Positions 25,183 through 33,934 of a stretch of 51,644 bases of DNA are shown piece by piece. Origin of the DNA: an uncultured Oscillospiraceae bacterium (GTDB lineage Bacteria; Bacillota_A; Clostridia; Oscillospirales; Acutalibacteraceae); assembly GCA_910587995.1 (NCBI GenBank), contig CAJUNS010000018.1:1-51644 (forward strand). Reading direction: 5' to 3'. A program made the position numbers and the translations under genes. How positions within the stretch are numbered: the stretch's first letter is position 1; the number at the start of each line of letters is the position of its first letter. Under the pieces are notes generated by a model. It was given only the letters and a program-made list of their open reading frames with translations. It was not told the DNA's origin and ran no database searches.

Positions 25183-26754
25183 ATGGCAAAATATTTAATC
25201 AAGCGGCTTCTCCGTGGTCTTGCGTCTATTGTAGTGGTTGTGGCTATAGTTATGGTTCTCATTTACTCTCTGCTGGACCGCCAGGGGATCTTTGCTGCTG
25301 ATACCACCTACACCAAGCTTAACAATAACGCGAAGACCATGTATATGTACCGCCAGTGGCAGAAATACGGCTATTTGGATTTTATAACCTACGCGGACTT
25401 CTTAAACGGCCTGGTCAAGTCTGGCGAGCTCACGGCAGAAGAGCGGGACAGCATGGGCATTGGCCGTACCGCCAGTGACGACAGCCCGGAAGTGGCCGCT
25501 CTTGTGGAGCGCTTTACCCAAGAATACGAGAGTCAGGGCTTCAAGGTGGTGCGCCTTAAGGCCGTGGTTGCCAAGCGCAAGCTGGCCACCGGCGGCCAGC
25601 AGCAGCTTTTCGCCACCCGGGACAGGCCCCTGATTGACCGGCTGATCAAGCACTTTACCGGCATCATTACAGTGGATAACATCCACTATGTGCCCGAGGA
25701 CCGGGACATTGGTGAGCGCGGCCTTACCTTTACCACCCATGACCCAGTCTATGGGGGAGAGCAGTTTGCCCCGGCCATTATGGGCAATGGCACCAAGCAC
25801 AAATACCTGCTCTATTTTGACCACCAGTTCCCATTCATTCACCAAAATCTGGTGAATGTCAATTTAGGCCTGTCCTATTCCATTGACACCGGCGTGGACG
25901 TGCTGCAAATTATGAACGTCACCCAGGGCTCCTATGTGCTGTCTCCCACAGTGTTCCCCACCGGTTTGAAAGAGAGCAGCGCCGATGACCTGCACTCCGC
26001 CACCTATATGGCGGACACCCGGCAGAGCTCCAAGGTGCTGGAAGAGCGCTTCACCGATGACTACACCGGCGTTGTCACGTTGAAGGGCGGCAAGTCTAAA
26101 ATGGGATACTCCTTCTCCATCGGCATTCTGGCAACCTGTCTGGCCTATCTGCTGGGCGTGCCCCTGGGCATTATCATGGCCCGGCACAAGGACGGTTTGG
26201 TGGACAAAATCGGCACGTTCTACATTGTGTTCATCATCGCGGTGCCCTCTTTGTCCTACATCTTCCTGTTCAAGGCCATTGGCGGTTCCTTTGGCCTGCC
26301 AACCACCTTTGACGTGAACTCCAGCAACGCCCTCATGTACCTGTTGCCCATCATCTCCCTGGCCCTGCCTTCCATTGCCAACCTGATGAAATGGCTGCGC
26401 CGCTACATGGTGGACCAGATGAACTCGGACTATGTAAAGTTCGCCCGTTCCGGCGGCCTTTCTGAAAACGAGATTTTCTTCAAGCATATTTTGAAAAACG
26501 CGGCCATTCCCATCATCCACGGCATTCCCGGCGCGGTGCTCTTCTCCATGACCGGCGCGCTGATTACCGAGCGTGTGTACGTGGTGCCCGGCGTGGGCGA
26601 CCTGCTGACCAGAGCCATTAATGCCCACGACAATGGCGTTATTGTGGGCGTTACCATGTTCTATGCCCTGCTGTCGGTGGTGTCCATTATTCTGGGTGAC
26701 ATTTTGATGTCGATGGTTGACCCGAGAATCTCGTTTTCCAACGAGTCACGTTAA
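25183..26754 (+). CDS. oppB: Oligopeptide ABC permease, OppB/AmiC type with large external insert
   Basis: 523 residues; classical OppB proteins have about 310. One membrane helix (8-28) is followed by some 280 mainly hydrophilic residues before the core permease helices start near 308. The core shows 'GVPLGIIMARHKDG', the coupling loop 'YVKFARSGGLSENEIFFKHILKNAAIPII' and the ending 'GDILMSMVDPRISF'. Streptococcal AmiC permeases carry a comparable enlarged extracytoplasmic loop. It forms the peptide channel with OppC. Start ATG 25183 has only a weak GAG-type ribosome site. Confidence 0.9.
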   Translation: MAKYLIKRLLRGLASIVVVVAIVMVLIYSLLDRQGIFAADTTYTKLNNNAKTMYMYRQWQKYGYLDFITYADFLNGLVKSGELTAEERDSMGIGRTASDDSPEVAALVERFTQEYESQGFKVVRLKAVVAKRKLATGGQQQLFATRDRPLIDRLIKHFTGIITVDNIHYVPEDRDIGERGLTFTTHDPVYGGEQFAPAIMGNGTKHKYLLYFDHQFPFIHQNLVNVNLGLSYSIDTGVDVLQIMNVTQGSYVLSPTVFPTGLKESSADDLHSATYMADTRQSSKVLEERFTDDYTGVVTLKGGKSKMGYSFSIGILATCLAYLLGVPLGIIMARHKDGLVDKIGTFYIVFIIAVPSLSYIFLFKAIGGSFGLPTTFDVNSSNALMYLLPIISLALPSIANLMKWLRRYMVDQMNSDYVKFARSGGLSENEIFFKHILKNAAIPIIHGIPGAVLFSMTGALITERVYVVPGVGDLLTRAINAHDNGVIVGVTMFYALLSVVSIILGDILMSMVDPRISFSNESR

Positions 26755-26768
26755 GGAGGGTGGCAGTG

Positions 26769-27746
26769 ATGAAACAAGAGACTGTAAATTTAAAGGCGCT
26801 GGGTGTGCCGGAGGAGGAGCTCTTCTCCCTGGTGACCCACAGCGACGTGGAATCGGAAAAGATTACCGCGCCCCGGTACTCCTATTGGCAGTCGGTGTTC
26901 CGGGTGTTCTTCAAGAAAAAAATCAACCTGATCGTCCTGGGGCTCTTGGCGGTGATTATTCTTTTCGCCTTTGTGTATCCCATGCTCATTGAGTACGACC
27001 GTTTTGCCAACCTGACGGACGCCACCGCCAAGCATTTGACCCCCACCGCGGCCATGGCCAAGTTTGGCAGCAGCATCCACTGGATTCTGGGCGCGGGCGC
27101 TTCCGGCGAACCCACCTTTGACGCGGTGTGGGTGGGCTCCAAAATCTCCATCTCCCTGGCCCTGACCTGCGCGCTCATTAACATGACCATCGGCATTTTG
27201 CTGGGGGCTGTATGGGGCTTCTCCAAAAAGGTGGACGTAATCATGATGGAGGTCTACAACATCGTGGCCAATGTGCCCTATATCCTGCTTATTTCCGTGC
27301 TGGTGATGATTCTTTCCGCCAGCTTCTGGACCATGGTGTTTGCTCTAACCGTCACCGGCTGGATCGGCGTGGCCTATTTCATCCGCACGCAGGTTATCAT
27401 CATTCGGGACCGGGAGTATAACCTGGCCTCCCGCTGCCTGGGCACGCCCATCACCCGCATTGCCCTGCGGAACATTCTGCCCTTTATGACTTCCGTTATC
27501 GTGACTTTGGCCGCCACGGAAATTCCCTCCTATATTTCCTATGAGGTGTTTCTGGCCTACATCGGCATCGGCCTGTCCGACATGTCTTTGGGCAAGCTGA
27601 TTTCCGAGGCTCAGTCCGCCATGATGACCAATGGCTGGCAGTTCGAGTTCTGGAGCCCGGTGGTGGTAGCGTCCACCGTGGCGGTGGTGTTGTACGTGGT
27701 CGGCCAAAACCTGGGCGACGCGTCCGACCCCAGGACCCACATGTAA
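26769..27746 (+). CDS. oppC: Oligopeptide ABC permease OppC
   Basis: 325 residues; ATG 26769 is nine bases after AGGAGG, and GTGs at 26760 and 26766 are alternatives. An N-terminal cytoplasmic segment precedes the first helix (about 52-75). The core has 'VGSKISISLALTCALINMTIGILLGAVWGF', the coupling loop 'REYNLASRCLGTPITRIALRNILP' and a C-terminal 'NLGDASDPRTHM' in place of the usual 'DALDPR' ending. Heterodimer partner of OppB. Confidence 0.93.
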   Translation: MKQETVNLKALGVPEEELFSLVTHSDVESEKITAPRYSYWQSVFRVFFKKKINLIVLGLLAVIILFAFVYPMLIEYDRFANLTDATAKHLTPTAAMAKFGSSIHWILGAGASGEPTFDAVWVGSKISISLALTCALINMTIGILLGAVWGFSKKVDVIMMEVYNIVANVPYILLISVLVMILSASFWTMVFALTVTGWIGVAYFIRTQVIIIRDREYNLASRCLGTPITRIALRNILPFMTSVIVTLAATEIPSYISYEVFLAYIGIGLSDMSLGKLISEAQSAMMTNGWQFEFWSPVVVASTVAVVLYVVGQNLGDASDPRTHM

Positions 27747-27759
27747 GGGGAGGCGCAGT

Positions 27760-29490
27760 ATGGAAGACAAAAAAGTATTGCTTTCGATTAAAGACCTGGA
27801 GGTCAAATTCCGGGTGCGCGGGCGCATCCTCACCGCCATCCGGGGCATCTCCCTGGATATCTATGAAAACGAGTCCATTGCCATTGTGGGCGAGTCCGGC
27901 TCGGGCAAGTCCGTGTTCACCAAAACCTTTGCCGGCATGCTGGACTCCAACGGCTTTATTGACAAGGGCAGCATCATTTTTAACGACAGCGAGCTGGCCG
28001 ATACCCATGTGCCCCTGGGCCGGGTGGCCCGCCAGACCTTGGAAAACGTGCGCAAAAAATTGGACGCCTTCGCTAAGCTGGAGCCCGGCGCGGCTACCTT
28101 CCGCCAGATGAAGGAGCTGGAAAGCCAGCGCCGCCGGAAGATGTCTGTCAGCGACGAGGAGCGGGCCGGGCATGAGGCGCACCTTAAGGAGCTGCGCTTC
28201 AAGCGGGCCGAGGCTTTTAACCTAAGGCAGACCATGGAGAATTCCTCCTCCAAAGCCAAGGCCCTGGGCCGGGAGATTAAGGGGCTGGACAACCAGATTA
28301 AGCGGGCCGAAGAAGCTTTTGAGACCCGCATTAAGTCCAACGCCGCCGCTGTTAAAAACGATGCCGCCTACAATGCCTCCTACAACAAGCAGATGGAGGC
28401 CCTCAAGGCTCAGTATGCCAAGGAAACCGCCCGTCCGGCCAGTGAGCAGGCCAAAAAGCGCAATGAGATTCTGGCAAAGGAGATTTACCTCTCCGTGGGC
28501 CGCTACCCCTTCCACAAGCGGGTAATGCTGATTGAAAAGCTGCTCAAGGAGGTCAAAAAGGCCATGGAGCTGGGGGTTGACCCCATGGATGACGCGGTGT
28601 TTGATAAGGTGGTTTTCCGTGTGCGCTACCTGGATGAGACTCCCGAGGCTCTCCACGGCACCTGCACCCTGAATCTGGCGAAGGTAAAATTCGCCGGCGA
28701 CTGGGGGCAGATTCGCGGCCGCCGCATTGCCACCGTGTTCCAGGACCCCATGACCTCTCTGAACCCCATTATTACCATTGGCAAGCAGATCACCTCTATC
28801 ATTCTCAAGCATCAGAACTGCTCGGAGGTGGAGGCCCGCGCCCGGGCGGTGGAGCTCATGCACAAGGTGGGCATTCCCAACGCCGAGGCCCGGTTTGACG
28901 ACTATCCCTTCCAGTACTCCGGCGGCATGCGCCAGCGCATTGTCATTGCCATTGCCCTCTCCTGCCAGCCGAAAATTTTGATCTGCGACGAGCCCACCAC
29001 GGCTCTGGATGTGACCATCCAGGCCCAGATCATCAAGCTTTTGAAGGATCTGCAAAAAGAGTTTGGCTACACCATTGTCTTCATCACCCACGACTTGGGC
29101 GTGGTGGCCAATGTGGCCGACCGGGTTGCCGTGCTGTATGCCGGTCAGGTGGTGGAGCTGGGCCAGGTAGAGGAGGTCTTCTACGATCCCCGCCACCCCT
29201 ATACCTGGGCGCTGCTGTCCTCGCTGCCTCAGCTGGCCCAGCGCAACACCAAGCTCTATTCCATCACCGGCACGCCGCCCTCGCTGTATAACCAGATCAC
29301 CGGCGACCCCTTCGCCCCCCGGAACCCCTACTGCCTCAAGCTGGACACCCTGCTGGAGCCGCCTATGTTCCCGGTGACGGAGACCCATTTTGCCAAGACC
29401 TGGCTGCTGGACCCCCGAGCCCCTCATATTGAAAAGCCCGAGGCCATCCAGGACATCCACGAAAAGCTGATCAAAGCGTTCAATATATAG
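27760..29490 (+). CDS. oppD: Oligopeptide ABC ATPase OppD with ~240-residue coiled-coil insert
   Basis: 576 residues, against about 330-350 for OppD. Walker A GESGSGKS is at 44-51, but the Q-loop (VFQDP, Q328) comes 280 residues later; signature YSGGMRQR 386-393, Walker B ILICDEP 406-412 and switch H444 are normal. Between about 81 and 318 lies a charged, Lys/Glu/Ala-rich segment with heptad-like helices ('LREIKGLDNQIKRAEEAFETR'-style). The C-terminal OppD/F tail has lost most of its usual cysteines (GDPFAPRNPYC). It powers uptake. The reading frame is continuous, so the insert is not a sequencing artefact of frame. Confidence 0.9.
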   Translation: MEDKKVLLSIKDLEVKFRVRGRILTAIRGISLDIYENESIAIVGESGSGKSVFTKTFAGMLDSNGFIDKGSIIFNDSELADTHVPLGRVARQTLENVRKKLDAFAKLEPGAATFRQMKELESQRRRKMSVSDEERAGHEAHLKELRFKRAEAFNLRQTMENSSSKAKALGREIKGLDNQIKRAEEAFETRIKSNAAAVKNDAAYNASYNKQMEALKAQYAKETARPASEQAKKRNEILAKEIYLSVGRYPFHKRVMLIEKLLKEVKKAMELGVDPMDDAVFDKVVFRVRYLDETPEALHGTCTLNLAKVKFAGDWGQIRGRRIATVFQDPMTSLNPIITIGKQITSIILKHQNCSEVEARARAVELMHKVGIPNAEARFDDYPFQYSGGMRQRIVIAIALSCQPKILICDEPTTALDVTIQAQIIKLLKDLQKEFGYTIVFITHDLGVVANVADRVAVLYAGQVVELGQVEEVFYDPRHPYTWALLSSLPQLAQRNTKLYSITGTPPSLYNQITGDPFAPRNPYCLKLDTLLEPPMFPVTETHFAKTWLLDPRAPHIEKPEAIQDIHEKLIKAFNI

Positions 29491-29502
29491 GAGGGCCCGC
29501 GT

Positions 29503-30813
29503 ATGCTTACTACCACGAAAACGGAAACCGGCGCCAAGGCGCGCCATTTGCCGCAGCACGGTCCCGTAGACAAAAATGGCCGGGAGGTCCTTCTGTCCAT
29601 CCGCAATGTGGACATCACCTTCGGCAAGGGGGAAAACGCCGTCAAAGCGGTGAAAAACGCCTCCTTTGACATCTATAAGGGCGAGACCTTCTCTCTGGTG
29701 GGCGAGTCCGGCTCGGGCAAAACCACCATTGGCCGGGCGGTGATTCGGGTGAATCCCTGCGCTGCCGGCGAAATTCTCTACAAGGGCGTGCCCATCTCCG
29801 GCAAAATTCCCCGGTCCCTGGACCGGGAGGTCATTCGCAACATTCAGATGGTCTTCCAGGATCCGGCCGCGTCCCTAAACGAGCGGGCCACGGTGGATTA
29901 CATCGTATCCGAGGGCCTCTACAACTTCCATCTGTTCAAGAACGAGGCGGACCGGGTGGAAAAGGTGAAAAACATGATCACCGAGGTGGGCCTGCTGCCC
30001 GAGCACCTGACCCGCTACCCCCACGAGTTTTCCGGCGGACAGCGCCAGCGCATCGGCCTGGCCCGGGCCATGGTTATGGAGCCGGAGCTGGTGGTGGCCG
30101 ACGAGCCCATCTCCGCGCTGGATGTGTCCATCCGCGCCCAAGTGCTGAATCTGCTGAAAAAGTTCCAGGAAGAGCGGGACGTAACCTACCTGTTCATTGC
30201 CCATGACCTCTCCATTGTGCGGTTTATTTCGGACCGCATTGGCGTTATTTACAAGGGCGACATTGTAGAGGTTGCCGAGGCGGAGGAGCTGTTCAACTTC
30301 CCGCTGCATCCCTACACCCGGTCCCTGATCTCCGCCATTCCCATTCCGGACCCCCAGTTGGAGAAAAACAAGGTGCTCTTTACCTACGACCCCTCTGTTC
30401 ACGACTACAGCCAGGAGACGCCCCAGCTGGCGGACATTGGCCACGACCATTTTGTCTATGGCAGCAAGAAGGAGATTGAGGAGTACCGGGCCATCCGGGA
30501 AAAGGGTGTGCCCATGAAGTCCATTACCATTCGGGACCCCAACGAGCCGGAGGCGCCCGCCCAGGAGGAGGAAGCGCCGGTGGACGCCAGCGGCATCCTC
30601 AACACGCCGGTGCACGACACCGGAAACATCTGGTACCTAGTGCTCTCCCTGCTGCTGCCCATCATCGGCATTTTGGCGGCGGTGATTTTCCGCAAGAACA
30701 ACTATATCCGAAACTACAAGGCCTGCAAAAAGGGAGCGCTGATCGGCTTCGGCATTCTAGGCGCGATTATCGCCCTGTTCCTCATCTTCCTGCTGCTGGC
30801 GGTTATTCTGTAA
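29503..30813 (+). CDS. oppF: Oligopeptide ABC ATPase OppF with C-terminal membrane helices
   Basis: 436 residues. ATPase motifs are complete: Walker A GESGSGKT (67-74), Q-loop VFQDPAASL, signature FSGGQRQR, Walker B VVADEPISALD and switch His in IAHDLS. After the OppF tail ('HPYTRSLISAIP') come an acidic linker ('EAPAQEEEAPVD') and two membrane helices (about 376-396 and 413-436) separated by 'RKNNYIRNYKACKKG'. A soluble ATPase anchored by its own helices is unusual. RBS AGGAGG lies before ATG 29503. Confidence 0.9.
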   Translation: MLTTTKTETGAKARHLPQHGPVDKNGREVLLSIRNVDITFGKGENAVKAVKNASFDIYKGETFSLVGESGSGKTTIGRAVIRVNPCAAGEILYKGVPISGKIPRSLDREVIRNIQMVFQDPAASLNERATVDYIVSEGLYNFHLFKNEADRVEKVKNMITEVGLLPEHLTRYPHEFSGGQRQRIGLARAMVMEPELVVADEPISALDVSIRAQVLNLLKKFQEERDVTYLFIAHDLSIVRFISDRIGVIYKGDIVEVAEAEELFNFPLHPYTRSLISAIPIPDPQLEKNKVLFTYDPSVHDYSQETPQLADIGHDHFVYGSKKEIEEYRAIREKGVPMKSITIRDPNEPEAPAQEEEAPVDASGILNTPVHDTGNIWYLVLSLLLPIIGILAAVIFRKNNYIRNYKACKKGALIGFGILGAIIALFLIFLLLAVIL

Positions 30814-32073
30814 ATGGGACGCACAGCGCGAGACCGGCGGCCGCCCACGCCCAAGCCCGTGGAGCGCGTCCAGATGGACGAGCGGCACTTTTCCCGCCGC
30901 ATGATTGCTTTTCTCCTGTGCTTGGCGGTGGCCGTGGCCGCTTTGGGCTATGGCGTGTACAGCTGGCTTAACACAGAACCGGGCTGGGTCACCATTGAGG
31001 CCCGGGGCGGCTGCGGGCCGGAGTTCACCTTCCGCTACCTGTTTACTCAGGGGGGCATGGAGGACACCGACCGGCACCGGACCCTGCGGAATCTCTTCGA
31101 CCGGCTGACCATTCAGGCCTACCGGCAGTTCAGCCCAGCGGAGGTGCTGGAGGAGGGGACCAATCTTCAGTACATTAACGCCCATCCCAACCAAAATGTG
31201 CAGGTGGAGCCTGTGCTGTACCAAGCCTTTGAGCAGGCCCAGGCCTATGAGGACCGCTCGGTCTACTTGGGTCCCCTTTACGGCCTATATACGGATCTGG
31301 CGTATAGTCAGGACGATGGAGAGGCCAGGGGCTACGACCCCTATGAAAGCCCGGAGCAGGCGGCCTTTTGCCAGACCGTGGCAGATTTTGCCCGGGACCC
31401 GGCGGCGGTGAACGTGAAGCTGCTGGGAGACAATACCCTGCGCTTAGAGGTCTCTCCGGCCTATTTGAGCTATGCCCAGGACCAGGGAGTCGAGACCTTT
31501 CTGGACTTTGGCTGGCAGCGAAACGCCTATATCATCGACTATTTTGCCAAGGAGCTGGCCAGCCAGGGCTTTACCAGCGGCGTGCTGACCAGCACCGATG
31601 GTTTCAGCCGCAGCCTGTTCGCCGGGGCGGAGCCTTCTCTTTACAGCCTGTACACTTGGCATGAGGAAGGCCGGGCCGTTGTGGCCGGGCAGGTTCAGCT
31701 GGACCAGATTGGCGGCGCGGCGGATTTTCGCGCTTTCCCCATGCCCGGCCAGGAGGGACGCTGCTATGTGCGGGAGGATGGTCAAATCCGGCATCCCTAT
31801 GTGGACCCGGAAGACGGCCTCTGCCGGGCCGCGGTACCGGCGCTGGTGCTCTATGCGCCAGATAAAACCTGCGTCCAGCTGATGGAGCAGGGCCGGCGGC
31901 TGTTTATTGCGCAAAACCTGGACCGGACCGCCCTGGCCGCCTTGACTGGGGAGGGGATTTACGCCCTGGCCGTGGAAAACGGAACGCTTTTGCATTCCGA
32001 CCCGGCGGCGGAGGTTCAAGAGCTGTACTCCGGCTATGAGGCGCAAGCGCTTCCTTATAGTAAACGCACTTGA
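30814..32073 (+). CDS. Membrane-anchored protein with degenerate ApbE-like pattern
   Basis: 419 residues starting directly after the oppF stop codon (no gap), hence coupled. One helix (about 29-50) points the rest outside. 'YINAHPNQNVQVEPVLYQAFEQAQAYE..SVYLGPLYGLYTDL' and later 'LRLEVSPAYLSYAQDQGVETFLDFGWQRNAYIIDYFAKELASQGFTSGVLTSTDG' follow the order of conserved blocks in ApbE FMN transferases, but the glycine and metal-binding residues are not kept. It may be a non-catalytic relative serving the transporter. Low certainty; otherwise unrecognised. Confidence 0.62.
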   Translation: MGRTARDRRPPTPKPVERVQMDERHFSRRMIAFLLCLAVAVAALGYGVYSWLNTEPGWVTIEARGGCGPEFTFRYLFTQGGMEDTDRHRTLRNLFDRLTIQAYRQFSPAEVLEEGTNLQYINAHPNQNVQVEPVLYQAFEQAQAYEDRSVYLGPLYGLYTDLAYSQDDGEARGYDPYESPEQAAFCQTVADFARDPAAVNVKLLGDNTLRLEVSPAYLSYAQDQGVETFLDFGWQRNAYIIDYFAKELASQGFTSGVLTSTDGFSRSLFAGAEPSLYSLYTWHEEGRAVVAGQVQLDQIGGAADFRAFPMPGQEGRCYVREDGQIRHPYVDPEDGLCRAAVPALVLYAPDKTCVQLMEQGRRLFIAQNLDRTALAALTGEGIYALAVENGTLLHSDPAAEVQELYSGYEAQALPYSKRT

Positions 32074-32158
32074 AAATCGGTATTTACCGATTTTCAAGCA
32101 GGGCGGCGCGGGCGTGCCCGTGCCGCCAGGTTCAAAAGAGGTGATACCTCTTTTGAAC
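32069..32158. repeat. Three consecutive hairpins at the 3' end of the opp operon
   Basis: A 14-bp perfect stem with a two-base loop (32069-32098) overlaps the stop codon. Then a 12-bp stem with one mismatch (32102-32127) and a 13-bp perfect stem with a GAT loop (32130-32158). They are contiguous and precede the bidirectional terminator. Confidence 0.85.
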
Positions 32159-32190
32159 TGCGTTAACTATACCGGCCAAAGAAACAAAAA

Positions 32191-32224
32191 AACCCGGCGT
32201 GGCAGAAACCGCGCCGGGTTTTTG
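32191..32224. terminator. Bidirectional terminator between opp operon and purF-like gene
   Basis: AACCCGGCG (32191-32199) pairs with CGCCGGGTT (32212-32220). A-rich sequence precedes and T-rich sequence follows, so it can stop transcription from both converging genes. Confidence 0.85.
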
Positions 32225-32235
32225 ATGTATGAAGT

Positions 32236-32278
32236 ACAAAAGAACACCGCGGGCAGCGAAGCCCGCGGCGTTTCTTGT
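32236..32278. repeat. Hairpin before purF-like 3' end
   Basis: CCGCGGGC (32247-32254) and GCCCGCGG (32261-32268) pair around AGCGAA, and outer ACAA..AGAA / TTCTTGT can extend the stem. Probably the terminator stem for the minus-strand gene. Confidence 0.7.
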
Positions 32279-32290
32279 ATGAGGGGAGCC

Positions 32291-33709
32291 TTACTCCTCT
32301 CTGCCATCCCAGCAGTAGGTGCACAGCTTGCACTTGGGTATGCCCACCGATTCCACCATATCGTCCAACCGGTGGTAGCGCAGGCTGGTAAAGTTCATCA
32401 GCTCACCAATGCGCTTCACCATGGCGTTGTACTCAGCGGTTTCCGGGTCGCTGTAACGGTCCAGGTTATCCGGGCTGCTGGAACCCTCAAACCCGGCGAT
32501 AACCCGCCGGGAGATCAGGTCGTCCTGGGAGGCGGAGCGGGAAAAGTTCAAATATTTGCAGCTAAACAGCGGCGGGGGAGAGGCCGGGCGCACATGGACT
32601 TCCCTGGCGCCGCTGCGGTAAAGGAAGTCCGTGGTTTCCCGCAGCTGGGTTCCCCGAACAATAGAGTCGTCAATCAGCAGCAAGCTGTGGTCTTCGATGA
32701 GCCCGTGCACGGGAATCAGCTTCATGTGGGCAATCAAGTTCCGCTGGCTCTGGATGGAGGGCATAAAGGACCGGGGCCAGGTAGGAGTATACTTAATAAA
32801 GGGCCGGGAGAAGGGAATGCCCGAGGCGTTGGCATAGCCCACCGCATGGGCGGTGCCAGAGTCGGGAACGCCTGCCACAGTGTCCGGACCGGTTCCGGCA
32901 AAATGGTCCCGCTTGGCCAGCAGGGCTCCGCAGTGGTACCGCATTTCCTCCACGCTGACGCCCTCATAGGAGGAGGAAGGATAGCCGTAATACACCCACA
33001 AAAAGGTGCAAATTTTCATATCCTTCCCTGGCGCGGCCAAAGTTTTGGCTCCTTCCGGGGTGACCGCCACAATCTCCCCCGGGCCCAGCTCCCGCAGGGT
33101 GGTGTAGCCCAGGTTTAGGTAGGCAAAGCTCTCAAAGGAGACGCAAAAAGCGCCTTCTTTGCTGCCAATGGCAATGGGCGTGCGGCCCAGCCGGTCCCGG
33201 GCGGCCAGAATGCCCCGGGGGGTCAGCAACAAAATGGACATGGAGCCCTCAATTTGGGCCTGGGCATACTGGATGCCTTCAATCAGATTGTCCCGCTGGT
33301 TAATCAGCGCGGCCACCAGCTCCGTGGCGTTCACATCCCCGCCAGACATCTCCATAAAGTGGGGATGCCCAGAGGCAAAGAGGCTGTCCAGCAGTTGGTC
33401 GGTGTTGTTGATTTTCCCCACAGTGACAATGGCGTAGGCCCCGTGGTGGGAGCGCACAATCAGGGGTTGAGGCTCATAGTCCGAGATGCAGCCAATGCCC
33501 AAACGCCCCCGCATGGTGGAAACATCCTTGTCAAATTTGGTGCGGAAGGGCGAGTTTTCGATGTTGTGGATGGCCCGGTCAAAGCCATCCTCCTGGTTGT
33601 AAACCGCCATGCCCGCCCGGCGCGTGCCCAGGTGAGAGTGGTAGTCCGTGCCGAAGAAGAGATCGAAAACGCAGTCTTCCTTTGAAGCGACTCCAAAAAA
33701 TCCGCCCAT
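32291..33709 (-). CDS. Amidophosphoribosyltransferase-like protein lacking the catalytic Cys
   Basis: 472 residues from ATG 33709; an ATG at 33763 would add 18. The glutaminase-like half has 'YHSHLGTRRAGMAVY' and 'GRLGIGCISDYEPQPLIV', but the protein begins MGGFFGVAS where PurF needs a processed N-terminal Cys (CGVFG). The phosphoribosyltransferase half keeps the PRPP loop LLLIDDSIVRG and 'YTPTWPRSF'; C-terminal cysteines remain (CKLCTYCWDG). PurF makes phosphoribosylamine from PRPP and glutamine. Without Cys it could use ammonia only, or have another role. No other pur genes adjoin. Confidence 0.85.
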   Translation of the reverse strand: MGGFFGVASKEDCVFDLFFGTDYHSHLGTRRAGMAVYNQEDGFDRAIHNIENSPFRTKFDKDVSTMRGRLGIGCISDYEPQPLIVRSHHGAYAIVTVGKINNTDQLLDSLFASGHPHFMEMSGGDVNATELVAALINQRDNLIEGIQYAQAQIEGSMSILLLTPRGILAARDRLGRTPIAIGSKEGAFCVSFESFAYLNLGYTTLRELGPGEIVAVTPEGAKTLAAPGKDMKICTFLWVYYGYPSSSYEGVSVEEMRYHCGALLAKRDHFAGTGPDTVAGVPDSGTAHAVGYANASGIPFSRPFIKYTPTWPRSFMPSIQSQRNLIAHMKLIPVHGLIEDHSLLLIDDSIVRGTQLRETTDFLYRSGAREVHVRPASPPPLFSCKYLNFSRSASQDDLISRRVIAGFEGSSSPDNLDRYSDPETAEYNAMVKRIGELMNFTSLRYHRLDDMVESVGIPKCKLCTYCWDGREE

Positions 33710-33846
33710 ACTGATTCTGTCCGCCTTCCATATCAATGTTGTCGTGAGAGAGCATCCCAACATCCGCGCTGTATGCGGTTTTTTCGAACCTCATTTCTCG
33801 TGGTTGGATGTGGGAGCAGCAAAACCCTCCCATGCGCTCTGCGTAC

Positions 33847-33852
33847 ATTATA
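33847..33852 (-). promoter_or_regulatory. -10 element for purF-like gene
   Basis: TATAAT on the minus strand, about 140 bases before the start; the -35 is poor. A short stem (TGGGAG...CTCCCA) lies in the leader. No purine riboswitch was recognised. Confidence 0.45.
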
Positions 33853-33934
33853 GCACATCGCGTGGGGATAAGCCATTGGAAAAATGCAAAAACTCTCTTG
33901 ACGGGAGCGGGGCATTTTTTGTATGGGCCGGTCC

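Noticed and set aside
28222..29559. 445-residue minus-strand open frame
   Set aside because: Antisense shadow of oppD; the plus strand carries all ABC ATPase motifs.
32036..33118. 360-residue plus-strand open frame
   Set aside because: It runs through hairpins and antisense to the PurF-like gene, with no recognisable protein features.
33710..33934. Purine riboswitch before the purF-like gene
   Set aside because: No three-stem purine aptamer or its conserved core was recognised; only a short stem and a -10 box are visible.
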